A DNA stretch of 64,000 nucleotides from Actinomycetota bacterium (GCA_009702045.1 WLIV01000006.1:62001-126000), one strand, 5' to 3'; counted from the first letter of the stretch, positions 1 through 7,876 are shown. The notes: generated by a model not told the origin, from the sequence alone. Numbers and translations: made by a program.

Positions 1-420
1 GTGCACACCCCGGGTGTGGCCCACGTGCTCGACGCGGTGGAGGCGAACGGTTGGCGGCACGTGCGCGTCGTGGACGGTGATGTCCTTGAGTTCCTGCCCC
101 GGGTCCCCGCCGGTTCGCTCGAGTCGGTGCGGATGTACTTCCCCGATCCGTGGCCCAAGAACAAACAGCGGCATCGGCGACTGTTCCGCCCGGACGTCGT
201 CAGCGCGCTGGTGGACCGTCTGCGCGTCGGTGGATCCCTGCACGTCGCCACCGACGTCGAGGACTACGCGCGTCAGGTGGTGGAGGTGGCCGAGGCTGAC
301 GGTCGGCTGCGCGGCGGCGTGGTGGCCAGGCCTGAGTGGCGGCCGCTGACTCGGTTCGAGCAGCGCGGCCTGGATGCAGGTCGCACACCTCATGACCTGA
401 TCTACGAAAGACTGCACTGA
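1..420 (+). CDS. trmB: tRNA (guanine-N7-)-methyltransferase, 5' end outside window
   Basis: TrmB makes m7G46 in tRNA using S-adenosylmethionine. Only the C-terminal 139 residues or so are here; the family is normally 210-240 residues and the SAM-binding N-terminus lies before base 1. The family signature FPDPWPKNKQRHRR is at visible residues 47-60, followed by HVATDVEDYA and a C-terminal TRFEQRGLDAGRTPHDL segment typical of the family. The GTG at base 1 is in frame but is not taken as the real start. One base separates its stop from the next gene, so the two are probably cotranscribed. Confidence 0.93.
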   Translation: MHTPGVAHVLDAVEANGWRHVRVVDGDVLEFLPRVPAGSLESVRMYFPDPWPKNKQRHRRLFRPDVVSALVDRLRVGGSLHVATDVEDYARQVVEVAEADGRLRGGVVARPEWRPLTRFEQRGLDAGRTPHDLIYERLH

Positions 421-421
421 G

Positions 422-1069
422 ATGAACGCACCGCGCACACCCCATGTGTCAGGCCGCTTCCGTGTCAACACGTGCGGGCTGCTCGGTGTGGTCGCCGGTG
501 CAGCAACCGCGTCGTTCCAGCCATGGCAACTGGCCGTCCTGGTGGGGTGGCTCACGCTGGCGGCATCGCTGCTCGGCTGGATCTGGTACGAGGTCGCCGA
601 CTGCGATGCAGAACACACCCGGTTGCGGTCGACGATCGAGGACACCACGCATCTCACTGCCAACGCGGTGGTCGTCGCTGCGAGCACGATCAGCCTGGTG
701 GGGGTGGCTTTTGGGTTGGCCAAGGCGCGCCACGTTGGCCACAACCTGCAGGTGGTGATGACGGTCTGCGCCGTGGCTGCAGTGGTGCTGTCGTGGCTGG
801 TGGTGCATTCGATGTTCACGCTGCGCTTCGCGCACGAGTACTACCGGGACGAATCGGGAGGTCTGGTGTTCCCAGGCGGGGAAGATCCGGACTACGTCGA
901 CTTTGCCTACTTCGCGTTCACGATCGGTATGGCGTTCGCGGTCAGCGACGTGCAGATCGCGAGCCGCGTGATGCGCCGCGTCGCGCTGCGCCAGCAATTC
1001 ATCAGTTACCTGTTCAGCGCAGTGATCGTCGGTCTGGTGATCAACGTGATGGCCAGCTTCGTCCGCTGA
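422..1069 (+). CDS. DUF1345 family integral membrane protein
   Basis: A 215-residue protein with about five hydrophobic helices (roughly residues 17-50, 75-97, 107-132, 158-175 and 190-213). The segment DFAYFAFTIGMAFAVSD near residue 160 is characteristic of DUF1345, whose function is unknown. The ATG is one base after the trmB stop. It is convergent with the sulfatase-family gene, with a 10-base gap between the two stops. No catalytic motif is visible. Confidence 0.8.
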   Translation: MNAPRTPHVSGRFRVNTCGLLGVVAGAATASFQPWQLAVLVGWLTLAASLLGWIWYEVADCDAEHTRLRSTIEDTTHLTANAVVVAASTISLVGVAFGLAKARHVGHNLQVVMTVCAVAAVVLSWLVVHSMFTLRFAHEYYRDESGGLVFPGGEDPDYVDFAYFAFTIGMAFAVSDVQIASRVMRRVALRQQFISYLFSAVIVGLVINVMASFVR

Positions 1070-1079
1070 TCCCGACGTC

Positions 1080-2552
1080 TCAGGCGGTGAAGTACGGACC
1101 CGCCACAGGGTCGGGGCGCCGACCCACGCCACCGTCGCGCATCAACATTCCTGTCAACGTCCGGTCGAGGTGTTGCTGACGCCAGACGAGCATTCGTTGT
1201 GCCAAGGGCAGCACGACCGCTGGGTCGGTGACGGTGGTCTGCCACGTCGGGTCGGCGGCGAGGTCGAAGCACAGCCAGTCGCCGTCGCCGATCTGCACGT
1301 ACGCATGCGTGTCCGTGCGCACCACGGCCAGATTGCGTTGCTCGAGGGTGCGCTGCCACGGCCAGTCCCAGTTGCCGAACGGAATGAGCGCGTCGCGCCA
1401 GTCCCATTCGTAGTGGGCCGCACTGCGCCAGTGTGCCGGCCGGTCGCCAGCGAGGAACGGTGTCAGCGGGAGACCGTCGCACTGCAGCGGCACAGGGATG
1501 CCCATCGCCTCGCACAGCGTGGGGGCGATGTCGACGTTCTCGGTGAAGTCGTCGATCACGGTGCCGTGCACAGCCGGTTTCGAGGGATCGCGGATGATGC
1601 CGATGATGTGGTAGCTGCTCTCGAAGTAGCCACACTTCTGTTGCAGGCCTTGATCGCCGAGTTGTTCGCCATGGTCGGAGGTGATGACGATCAGCGTGCG
1701 TTCCCACTCGCCACGGTCTTTCAACGCCTGCACGATGCGGCCGATGTGGTGGTCGACCTCGCTGATCATGCCGTAGTACTGCGACTGCATGTGGGCGACT
1801 GCTGCCGGATCGGTCGGCGCCGCCACCCAGTTCACCTGCAACAGCAGGTCGTGCAGTGGGTGCACCGGCTGCGGGATGGGGAGCGGCGGCGGGCAGTCGT
1901 CGGGGGAGTACATGGTGGCGTACTGCCCGGCTGCGTCGTAGGGAGGGTGCGGGCGGATGAACGACGTGTGCGCGAACCAGGGCTCGTCCTGTGCGTCGAG
2001 CCAGTGGAGGAAGTGGTCGGTGAGGAACTGGGTGACCGAGTGTTCGGCCGGGCGCTCGTGTTCGGTGGCGAGTGCGACGTCGGGGTCGGTGCTGGCGTCG
2101 CCCGTGTAGCCGAGTTCGCGCAGCCAGGCGAGCCACGGCTCGTGCCGCTCGTCGAGGCAGAGCAACTCTTCGAAACCGGGGAGCACACCTTCCCAGTTCC
2201 ACAGGCGTGGGTCATCGGGGTCGTTGATCTCGCGTGGATCGGCGGCCTGGTCGGTGTAGCCGAACATCACCGGGTGATATCCGGCACGAAGACCCATGCG
2301 CGCGACGTTGTCGAGGCGAGCATCGAGTGGGGAGCCGTTCGCCACGACACGGTTGTTCATCTGGTAGGTGCCGGTGTACAGCGCCGCTCGCCCCGGTGCA
2401 CATGGCGCAGCCTGCGAGTAATGGCGGGCGAAGCGCACCCCTGCGGCCGCCAGTGCATCCAAGTTCGGTGTGCGTACCAGCGGGTGGCCGGCGCAGGACA
2501 GCGAGTCGGCCCGGAACTGATCGAGCGTGACGAGGAGGATGTTGGGCCGCAT
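1080..2552 (-). CDS. Sulfatase / phosphonate monoester hydrolase family enzyme
   Basis: An alkaline-phosphatase-superfamily hydrolase of 490 residues. MRPNILLVTLDQFRADSL opens the fold. C51-A-P-G-R55 is the Cys-type sulfatase signature, in which the Cys is oxidised to formylglycine by a separate enzyme. TSDHGEQLGDQG (about 291-302) supplies metal ligands and FIRPHPPY (198-205) is also conserved. The AAPCAPGR...YQMNNRVV...NGSPLD layout looks closer to phosphonate/phosphate monoester hydrolases than to classical arylsulfatases. No signal peptide is seen, so it is probably cytoplasmic. ATG 2552 is preferred; an in-frame TTG lies two codons upstream. Confidence 0.85.
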   Translation of the reverse strand: MRPNILLVTLDQFRADSLSCAGHPLVRTPNLDALAAAGVRFARHYSQAAPCAPGRAALYTGTYQMNNRVVANGSPLDARLDNVARMGLRAGYHPVMFGYTDQAADPREINDPDDPRLWNWEGVLPGFEELLCLDERHEPWLAWLRELGYTGDASTDPDVALATEHERPAEHSVTQFLTDHFLHWLDAQDEPWFAHTSFIRPHPPYDAAGQYATMYSPDDCPPPLPIPQPVHPLHDLLLQVNWVAAPTDPAAVAHMQSQYYGMISEVDHHIGRIVQALKDRGEWERTLIVITSDHGEQLGDQGLQQKCGYFESSYHIIGIIRDPSKPAVHGTVIDDFTENVDIAPTLCEAMGIPVPLQCDGLPLTPFLAGDRPAHWRSAAHYEWDWRDALIPFGNWDWPWQRTLEQRNLAVVRTDTHAYVQIGDGDWLCFDLAADPTWQTTVTDPAVVLPLAQRMLVWRQQHLDRTLTGMLMRDGGVGRRPDPVAGPYFTA

Positions 2553-2645
2553 GCCCAATCCAGCGTACGCGCCCCAGCCTCCCCTCCCCTCCCGGTCCTA
2601 CACCCGCCATGCCCTGCCCTAGCCCTGCTGCTCATGTCGCGGTGC

Positions 2646-2870
2646 TGACCGCAGCCGTGCGGTCAACGCCGCGACGTGAACCGAGGAAATGAAGGGGGAT
2701 AGGGACGCGCGGGCGGCGGCGGGACGGGCGGCGGCGGCGGGCGGGAGATCGCAAAGTCGGGTCCAAAGGACCTGGAACACCGATGGAAGTCCCTGGCGTC
2801 AGCGGCTCAAGAGGAACACGCTGCAGTCAGATCGGACGTGCCATTGAGTCCGTCATCGGGCGAGGAGGGC
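2646..2870 (+). other. Leader region with inverted repeats upstream of the cPGS-like gene
   Basis: The roughly 320-base gap between the sulfatase-family start and ATG 2874 holds no convincing gene. It contains TGACCGCA-gccg-TGCGGTCA (2646-2665), a very G-rich run (2700-2745), then GGTCC-aaa-GGACC (2760-2772) followed by a purine-rich stretch, and ends in the ribosome-binding site GAGGAGG near 2862-2868. It may be a structured leader. I could not match it to any riboswitch class I know. Confidence 0.3.
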
Positions 2871-2873
2871 GTC

Positions 2874-4202
2874 ATGCGACGCATCGTGATCATGGGCGCC
2901 GGGGGACGCGACTTCCACAACTTCAACGTCGTCTATCGCGGGGACGAGCACACCCGGGTGGTGGCCTTCACTGCCGCGCAGATCCCGGGGATCGACGACC
3001 GGTGTTACCCGGCAGGGCTGGCGGGTGGCATGTACCCCGATGGCATCCCCATCCGACCCGAGGCGGAACTGCCGAAGTTGATCGCCGAGCAGGAGGTGGA
3101 CGAGGTGGTGTTCGCCTACAGCGACCTGTCCTACGACCAGGTGATGCGCAAGGCCGCGATCGTGCAGGCTGCGGGGGCGAGCTTCACGATGCTCGGCCCA
3201 GTGGCGACGATGCTCTGGTCGAGTTGCCCGGTTGTCGCTGTGGTCGCGGCGCGCACGGGGTGCGGGAAGAGTCAGACCAGTCGGCGGGTCGCCACGTTGT
3301 TGCGCGACTCCGGGCTGCGGGTGGCGATGGTGCGACACCCGATGCCCTACGGCGACCTGATGGCAATGCGCGTGCAGCGGTTCGCGACACAGGCCGATAT
3401 TGACGCATCCAACCCGACGATCGAAGAGCGCGAGGAGTACGAGGAGCCGGTGCGGATGGGGCTGATCATGTACGCCGGCGTGGACTACGAAGCGATCCTG
3501 CGTCTGGCGGAACAGGAGGCCGACGTGATCGTGTGGGACGGCGGCAACAACGACTTCTCCTTCTTCCGTCCCGACCTCACCATCACGGTGGTCGACCCGC
3601 TGCGACCTGGCCACGAACTGCAGTACCAGCCTGGCGAGGTCAATGTCCGGTTGGCCGATGTGATCGTCGTGAACAAGGTCGACTCGGCCACGAGTGAAGC
3701 CGTCGCCCAGGTCATCGAGAACGTCCGCTCGGTAAACGCCACCGCCACGATCGTGCGCGCTCAGTCGCCAGTGGTACTTGCTGGTGAGGGGTCGCTCGTG
3801 GGCCAGAAGGTGCTCGTCGTCGAGGACGGCCCCACCATCACCCACGGCGGGATGCCGTTCGGTGCCGGCACAGTGGCGGCGCATCACGCAGGTGCCAGCG
3901 AGTTCGTGGATCCGCGTCCGGTGGCGGTGGGCACGATCGCCGACACATATCGCAAGTACCCACACATCGGGCCAGTCCTGCCGGCGATGGGGTACGGCGA
4001 TGCACAGCTCGCCGACCTCACTGCCACGATTCGCGCCTCACGATGTGACGTCGTAGTGAACGGCAGTCCGTTCGCGCTGTCTCGCCTGCTGCATATCGAC
4101 GTGCCGATCCGTGATGCGACCTACTCTCTGCAGGAAGTTGATTCGCCGGGTCTCTCCGAGATTCTGTCCCCATGGATCGACCGTTGGAGGCGTGCATCGT
4201 GA
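2874..4202 (+). CDS. Cyclic 2,3-diphosphoglycerate synthetase-like GTPase
   Basis: A 442-residue P-loop protein. The N-terminal Rossmann-like part (MRRIVIMGAGGRDFHNFN) is followed by the Walker A motif ARTGCGKS at 126-133, an acidic VIVWDGGNNDFSFFRPDL segment near 218-235, and NKVD at 267-270. This is the pattern of archaeal cPGS, which cyclises 2,3-bisphosphoglycerate using ATP, and of its bacterial relatives annotated as GTPases. Whether bacteria make cyclic 2,3-bisphosphoglycerate with it is not established. ATG 2874 is chosen over an in-frame ATG at 2838 because GAGGAGG sits just before it. Its stop overlaps the carbamate kinase start (GTGA), so the two are translationally coupled. Confidence 0.8.
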   Translation: MRRIVIMGAGGRDFHNFNVVYRGDEHTRVVAFTAAQIPGIDDRCYPAGLAGGMYPDGIPIRPEAELPKLIAEQEVDEVVFAYSDLSYDQVMRKAAIVQAAGASFTMLGPVATMLWSSCPVVAVVAARTGCGKSQTSRRVATLLRDSGLRVAMVRHPMPYGDLMAMRVQRFATQADIDASNPTIEEREEYEEPVRMGLIMYAGVDYEAILRLAEQEADVIVWDGGNNDFSFFRPDLTITVVDPLRPGHELQYQPGEVNVRLADVIVVNKVDSATSEAVAQVIENVRSVNATATIVRAQSPVVLAGEGSLVGQKVLVVEDGPTITHGGMPFGAGTVAAHHAGASEFVDPRPVAVGTIADTYRKYPHIGPVLPAMGYGDAQLADLTATIRASRCDVVVNGSPFALSRLLHIDVPIRDATYSLQEVDSPGLSEILSPWIDRWRRAS

Positions 4203-5122
4203 CGACCGCAGTTCCGCACCACCCGTGTCTGGTGGTGGCTATCGGTGGCAATGCACTGCTGCACAGAGGCGAGGCACCCAGCATCGCCAATCAGCGAGCC
4301 AACGTCGGCGGCGCCGCTCGGGTGTTGGCCGAGTTATCGCGCGACCGGGGTCTGGTGGTCACCCACGGCAACGGCCCCCAGGTCGGCCTGCTGGCTCGCC
4401 AGAGCGAGGCGCTCAGTGGCTCCGAGCCGGTGCCGTTCGATGTGCTTGTCGCCGAGAGCGAAGGACTCATCGGCTATCTCATCGCTGAGGAACTCGGGCG
4501 CCAGATCGGCGCCGAGCGCGTGGCGGTGCTCCTCACTCGCGTGGTCGTCGATCGCAACGATTTGGCATTTGGCGCGCCGTCGAAACCAATCGGCTCGATG
4601 CTCACCGAGGCGGAGGCGCTCGCCGCCAAGGCGCAGCGCGGCTGGAGCGTGATGCAGGACGGCGATGGATGGCGGCGAGCGGTCGCGTCGCCACAACCTG
4701 TCGAGATCGTCGACCTGCCAGCGATCCGCACGCTCCTTGCCGCCGGGTATGTGGTCGTGTGCGCAGGCGGTGGTGGCATCCCGGTCGCTCTGAGCGGCGA
4801 TGGTGTGATGCGTGGCGTAGAGGCCGTGATTGACAAGGACCTTACCAGCGCTCTCCTGGCGATCGAACTGGCGGCCGAGGAACTGTTGATCCTGACGGAC
4901 GTGCACGAGGTGGTGCGCGGGTGGGGTGGCCCCAACCCGGAGCCGATCCGCGATGTCACGCCCGCTGAGTTGCGGGCCGAGCGCTGGGCGGCTGGATCGA
5001 TGGGTCCCAAGATCGAGGCCGCATGCCGGTTCGCCGAGCACACCGGACGCCCGGCACGCATCGGCGAACTCGAGCATGGTGTCGAGGTGCTCCAGGGGCT
5101 TTCTGGAACGCGGGTCCGCTGA
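4199..5122 (+). CDS. arcC: Carbamate kinase
   Basis: Interconverts ATP plus carbamate and ADP plus carbamoyl phosphate. The 307-residue length fits the family. GGNAL is at 16-20 and THGNGPQVG at 55-63; VIDKDLTSALLA and a C-terminal GSMGPKIEAA segment complete the amino-acid-kinase fold. The start is taken as GTG 4199, whose last two bases overlap the preceding stop, with TTGGAGG about 9 bases upstream. An ATG at 4172 would overlap the upstream gene by 31 bases. No arginine deiminase or ornithine carbamoyltransferase is nearby, so classical ADI-pathway service is unlikely. The coupled partner is the cPGS-like GTPase. Confidence 0.93.
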   Translation: MTTAVPHHPCLVVAIGGNALLHRGEAPSIANQRANVGGAARVLAELSRDRGLVVTHGNGPQVGLLARQSEALSGSEPVPFDVLVAESEGLIGYLIAEELGRQIGAERVAVLLTRVVVDRNDLAFGAPSKPIGSMLTEAEALAAKAQRGWSVMQDGDGWRRAVASPQPVEIVDLPAIRTLLAAGYVVVCAGGGGIPVALSGDGVMRGVEAVIDKDLTSALLAIELAAEELLILTDVHEVVRGWGGPNPEPIRDVTPAELRAERWAAGSMGPKIEAACRFAEHTGRPARIGELEHGVEVLQGLSGTRVR

Positions 5123-5201
5123 AGTCGGGACTTTGTTCCGTGCTCGCCGCGGCACTCAGGATGGAAGAATGCGGTGACTACCAACAACGGGGGTTCAGGA
5201 C

Positions 5202-5582
5202 ATGTCGATCGACATCATCATCGAGGTGGAGAACAAGCCGGGTGCGCTGGCTGAGCTCACGGCAGCGGTCAGTGACGCTGGTGTGAACCTCGCTGCGGCG
5301 ACCTTCACGGGTGGTGGCGAGAAGGCCGAACTGCACATCCTGGTGCCGCATGCTGAGCCCGTGCGTCACGCGCTCGCGCTGACACATCGTGCAGTGATCA
5401 CGCGTGAGCACGAGGTGGTGGTCGTGGAAGTGCACGACGAGCCGGGCGTGCTGGCCGACCTCACGCGCAAGATTGCGCAGGCCGGTGTCAACATCGACAC
5501 CGTGTACGTCGCCACCAACAACCGAGTGGTGTTCGGCGCGGCCGACATCGAAGGATTGAAGAAGGCGCTCGGCAAGTCCTGA
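5202..5582 (+). CDS. Tandem ACT-domain protein
   Basis: A 126-residue protein made of two ACT domains and nothing else. Domain 1 (1-65) begins IDIIIEVENKPGALAELT and domain 2 (70-126) repeats the pattern VVVVEVHDEPGVLADLT. ACT domains bind small ligands, often amino acids, so a stand-alone double ACT protein is likely a ligand-sensing regulatory subunit. No enzyme partner is fused to it. It starts 79 bases after arcC with GGGGG about 13 bases before the ATG, and a clear hairpin follows its stop, so it may be monocistronic. Confidence 0.85.
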   Translation: MSIDIIIEVENKPGALAELTAAVSDAGVNLAAATFTGGGEKAELHILVPHAEPVRHALALTHRAVITREHEVVVVEVHDEPGVLADLTRKIAQAGVNIDTVYVATNNRVVFGAADIEGLKKALGKS

Positions 5583-5600
5583 CCCGGCACTGACCGGAAA

Positions 5601-5627
5601 CGGGCGTTGCGTCAACGACAACGCCCG
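5601..5627 (+). terminator. Hairpin after the ACT-domain gene
   Basis: CGGGCGTTG (5601-5609) and CAACGCCCG (5619-5627) form a perfect 9-bp stem with a 9-base loop, starting 18 bases after the stop. There is no strong U-run afterwards, which is common in high-GC actinobacteria. Confidence 0.6.
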
Positions 5628-5705
5628 ATATGTTGCGCAACATCGGCTGCGAGGCCCGCATCGGACGTGACGTCCCTCCTGTCATCTACTTCCGTCGGAG
5701 TCACC

Positions 5706-6590
5706 ATGCGTCGTTCGCATCGCTTCCTTACCGCGCTTGCGGTCTCATCTGCTGTTCTCGTGCCGACTGCTGGCGTCGGTCACGCTCAACGCCGTCTCCC
5801 CATCCACACCATGCCCACACGAGCCGCGGCCCCGGCGCACCTCTCGGCGGCCCAGTCCGTGATGAAGTACTACGGCGGCGCAGTGATGACCGGTCACGTC
5901 AACGTGTACGTGGTCTGGTACGGCAACTGGCCCACAGCGTCCTCGCGGCGCAAGATCCTCACCGACTTCCTGCAGCACGTTCCGTCGCCCTACTGGGCTA
6001 TCAACCAGACCTACCCGAACGCCGCGGGAAAGACCGTCGCCAACGACATCTCGCTGGCCGGGCAGACCGACGACCGCTACTCGGTGGGTGCGAGGCAACT
6101 CACCGACGACCAGATCGCATCAGTCGTCAGCAAGGCCGTGCACTCGAAGGTGTTGCCCAAGGACACGCACGGCGTGTATCTCGTTCTCACCAGCGCCGAT
6201 GTGACCAAGGCCGGTTTCCTCACCCAATATTGTGGCTGGCACTCCTACGACACGATCGAGGGTTCCACGTTGAAGTTCTCATTCATCGGCGATCCCAGTG
6301 GCCCGAAGGTGAGGCTCTGTTCGGCGGCCAATGGTTCGCCGAACCGCGATCCCGGTGCCGACGCGATGGCCAGCACCATCGCCCACGAACTCGACGAGGC
6401 GGTCACCGACCCGACGATGCGCGGCTGGCACACGACGACCGGTGAGGAGAACGCCGACCGGTGTGCGTGGCAGTTCGGTGCGGTGCGCAGCGTCGCAGGG
6501 CAGCCGACGAACATGACGCTGGGTTCCCGCAATTACCTCATTCAGGCGAACTGGGTGAACAGTTCCAAGCCGCACTGCGGTCTGTCCTGA
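5706..6590 (+). CDS. Secreted EXORDIUM / phosphate-induced-protein-1-like protein
   Basis: A 294-residue exported protein. The signal peptide covers about residues 1-27 (RR in the first residues, hydrophobic core, VGHAQ cleavage region). The mature part has the features of the plant EXORDIUM/Phi-1 family: VYVVWYGNW (68-76), GVYLVLTSADV (156-166), CGWHS (176-180) and AHELDEAVTDP (226-236), the last matching the plant HEL-x-E-x-x-T-x-P motif. The plant proteins are extracellular growth regulators of unknown biochemistry, and the HEL motif hints at a metal site. ATG 5706 is used because it begins the signal peptide; the frame is open further upstream. Substrate unknown. Confidence 0.8.
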   Translation: MRRSHRFLTALAVSSAVLVPTAGVGHAQRRLPIHTMPTRAAAPAHLSAAQSVMKYYGGAVMTGHVNVYVVWYGNWPTASSRRKILTDFLQHVPSPYWAINQTYPNAAGKTVANDISLAGQTDDRYSVGARQLTDDQIASVVSKAVHSKVLPKDTHGVYLVLTSADVTKAGFLTQYCGWHSYDTIEGSTLKFSFIGDPSGPKVRLCSAANGSPNRDPGADAMASTIAHELDEAVTDPTMRGWHTTTGEENADRCAWQFGAVRSVAGQPTNMTLGSRNYLIQANWVNSSKPHCGLS

Positions 6591-6612
6591 CGTCCGACTG
6601 CGCAACACCTCG

Positions 6613-6649
6613 ACGTCTGGTGTGCCGGCAAACCTGGCACACCAGACGT
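6613..6649 (+). terminator. Strong hairpin after the EXORDIUM-like gene
   Basis: ACGTCTGGTGTGCC (6613-6626) and GGCACACCAGACGT (6636-6649) form a perfect 14-bp stem with a 9-base loop, 22 bases past the stop. Its right arm overlaps the left 16-bp repeat of the ychF-flanking cassette. Confidence 0.7.
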
Positions 6650-6659
6650 TGAAGCGGAA
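6644..6659. repeat. Left 16-bp direct repeat (candidate att core)
   Basis: AGACGTTGAAGCGGAA is identical to 8858-8873, which is the 3' end of ychF. Including two more bases on the left it matches 18 bases with one difference, in which the TAG stop of ychF reads TGG here (on the minus strand). Confidence 0.6.
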
Positions 6660-6722
6660 TGTGGGAGTGCGGTCGATTCATAGCCGCTGACCTGCGACGC
6701 TGCAGTTCAGTCGCGTGGTGGA

Positions 6723-6744
6723 GTTCGCAGAAAGTACGCAGCTC
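6723..6744. repeat. Left paired arm-type repeat
   Basis: Two 11-base units, GTTCGCAGAAA and GTACGCAGCTC, lie back to back. The central 18 bases match 8744-8761 with one difference. The position, about 65 bases inside the left core repeat, fits an integrase arm site. Confidence 0.45.
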
Positions 6745-6836
6745 GCTAGACAGGTCGTGCTGCAGTCAGCCCGCCCATGGCTCCGGCCCTTGCACGAGGA
6801 CGTCTCGAGCGAACGTACCCCCGTCTGATCCAGTAA

Positions 6837-6852
6837 AAGATCATATGATCTT
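6837..6852. promoter_or_regulatory. 16-bp perfect palindrome, candidate operator
   Basis: AAGATCATATGATCTT is a perfect palindrome 33 bases before the start of the HTH-nucleotidyltransferase gene. It lies against the likely -35 region (TTGTTT, 6851-6856). The winged-helix-like N-terminus of that protein is the obvious candidate for binding here. Confidence 0.5.
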
Positions 6853-6872
6853 GTTTCCGATCGTTCTGGGAT

Positions 6873-6878
6873 TAGGAT
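6873..6878 (+). promoter_or_regulatory. Candidate -10 box of a leaderless promoter
   Basis: TAGGAT with TTGTTT 16 bases upstream. ATG 6885 follows 6 bases later, so the transcript would begin at or next to the start codon. Confidence 0.45.
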
Positions 6879-6884
6879 GGCGGC

Positions 6885-7490
6885 ATGGATCTGGGTTCAC
6901 CTGTTCTTGACGTCGCGCCTGCCGTCCGCGGCGCGCTGTTGCAGGCGTTGGCCCGGCTCGAACAACCCATTACCAGGCGCCAGCTCGCTGCTGCCGCCGG
7001 TGTCGCTCCAGGTAACGCCAGCGCCGTCATCAAGGGGCTCATCCAGAGCGGACTGGTGAGCGAGACGGTCGCCGGCCGATCGTCGATGGTTGTGCTGAAC
7101 CGGAACCACCTTGTCGCTGGACCCGTGTTGGCCCTGGCTGGCCTGCGAGGCGAGCTGATCCGGCGGCTACGCGAACGGCTCTCCGCATGGCCCGACCTCC
7201 ACGGCGCCTGGCTGTTCGGGTCCGTCGCTCGCGGCGACGCCGACAGCGACTCGGATATTGACCTTCTGATCGTGGTCGACGACCTCCAGTCGGCCGACCT
7301 ACATGAACGACTGTCGCGCCTTCACGCCGACGTTCATTCCTGGACCGGCAACGACGTGCAGCTTGCCGAACACTCGCCATCGTCGTGGCGCAAGCTCGTT
7401 CGGGCGAAGAATCCACTTGTCGAGCAGATCCGGCTCGACGGGATCGCTCTGGCCGGTGTCACCGCTTCATTGCTGGGGCGTGAACGATGA
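6885..7490 (+). CDS. HTH-nucleotidyltransferase (MNT-type antitoxin)
   Basis: 201 residues in two parts. Residues 1-75 form a helix-turn-helix region (TRRQLAAAAGVAPGNASAVI at 30-49, then a likely wing). Residues 85-190 form a minimal nucleotidyltransferase with GSVARGDADSDSDID at 112-126, which has the GSxxRG and DxD catalytic residues. In characterised MNT/HEPN modules the MNT protein is the antitoxin and silences HEPN by adding AMP to it. The fused DNA-binding part suggests autoregulation through the palindrome at 6837. Its stop overlaps the next start (ATGA). An ATG at 6877 is in another frame. Confidence 0.85.
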   Translation: MDLGSPVLDVAPAVRGALLQALARLEQPITRRQLAAAAGVAPGNASAVIKGLIQSGLVSETVAGRSSMVVLNRNHLVAGPVLALAGLRGELIRRLRERLSAWPDLHGAWLFGSVARGDADSDSDIDLLIVVDDLQSADLHERLSRLHADVHSWTGNDVQLAEHSPSSWRKLVRAKNPLVEQIRLDGIALAGVTASLLGRER

Positions 7491-7873
7491 GTCGGGGCAA
7501 GGGTGCCCGCAAGCCGTGCGACGTGCAGCAGGCTCGGCAGCGACTCGTCGACGCCCGCCAGTTCCTCGAAGCGGCGGAGCTGCTCGACGCACCCGACGTC
7601 GTCGCTACGTGCGCGATCCACGCGGCCATCGCGGCCGCCGACGCAATCACATGCCACGCGCTCGGCGAACGGTCGAGCGACGGCGACCACCTATCAGCCG
7701 TCGATCTCCTGCGACAGGTCGACGCCAGCTTGGCGACGGCGCTCAAGCGAGCGCTCGACCGCAAGACGCAGGCGGGCTACGAGAGTGTCGACGTCAGCGC
7801 GGCCGACGCGACGAGTTGCGTCCGATGGGCTCGCCAGCTGCTCGCTGCGGCCGAGGCTCGGCTGGAGGCCTGA
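7487..7873 (+). CDS. HEPN-domain protein (candidate toxin)
   Basis: A 128-residue, mostly helical protein that overlaps the MNT gene by four bases. The helical pattern ARQRLVDARQFLEAAELL, then AAIAAADAITCHALGERS with H68, then ALDRKTQAGY (R92-Y98), resembles PF05168-type HEPN proteins that end in R-x4-DY. The usual Asp before Tyr is Gly97 here, and a clean RX4-6H ribonuclease motif is not obvious, though R62-x5-H68 fits loosely. It is therefore either an RNase toxin with a divergent active site or a regulatory HEPN. Gene order and overlap strongly support pairing with MNT. Confidence 0.75.
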   Translation: MSRGKGARKPCDVQQARQRLVDARQFLEAAELLDAPDVVATCAIHAAIAAADAITCHALGERSSDGDHLSAVDLLRQVDASLATALKRALDRKTQAGYESVDVSAADATSCVRWARQLLAAAEARLEA

Positions 7874-7876
7874 ATC

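Noticed and set aside
2646-2870. A cobalamin, c-di-GMP or guanidine riboswitch
   Set aside because: No B12 box, no GEMM core and no ykkC-like ACGR motifs were found.
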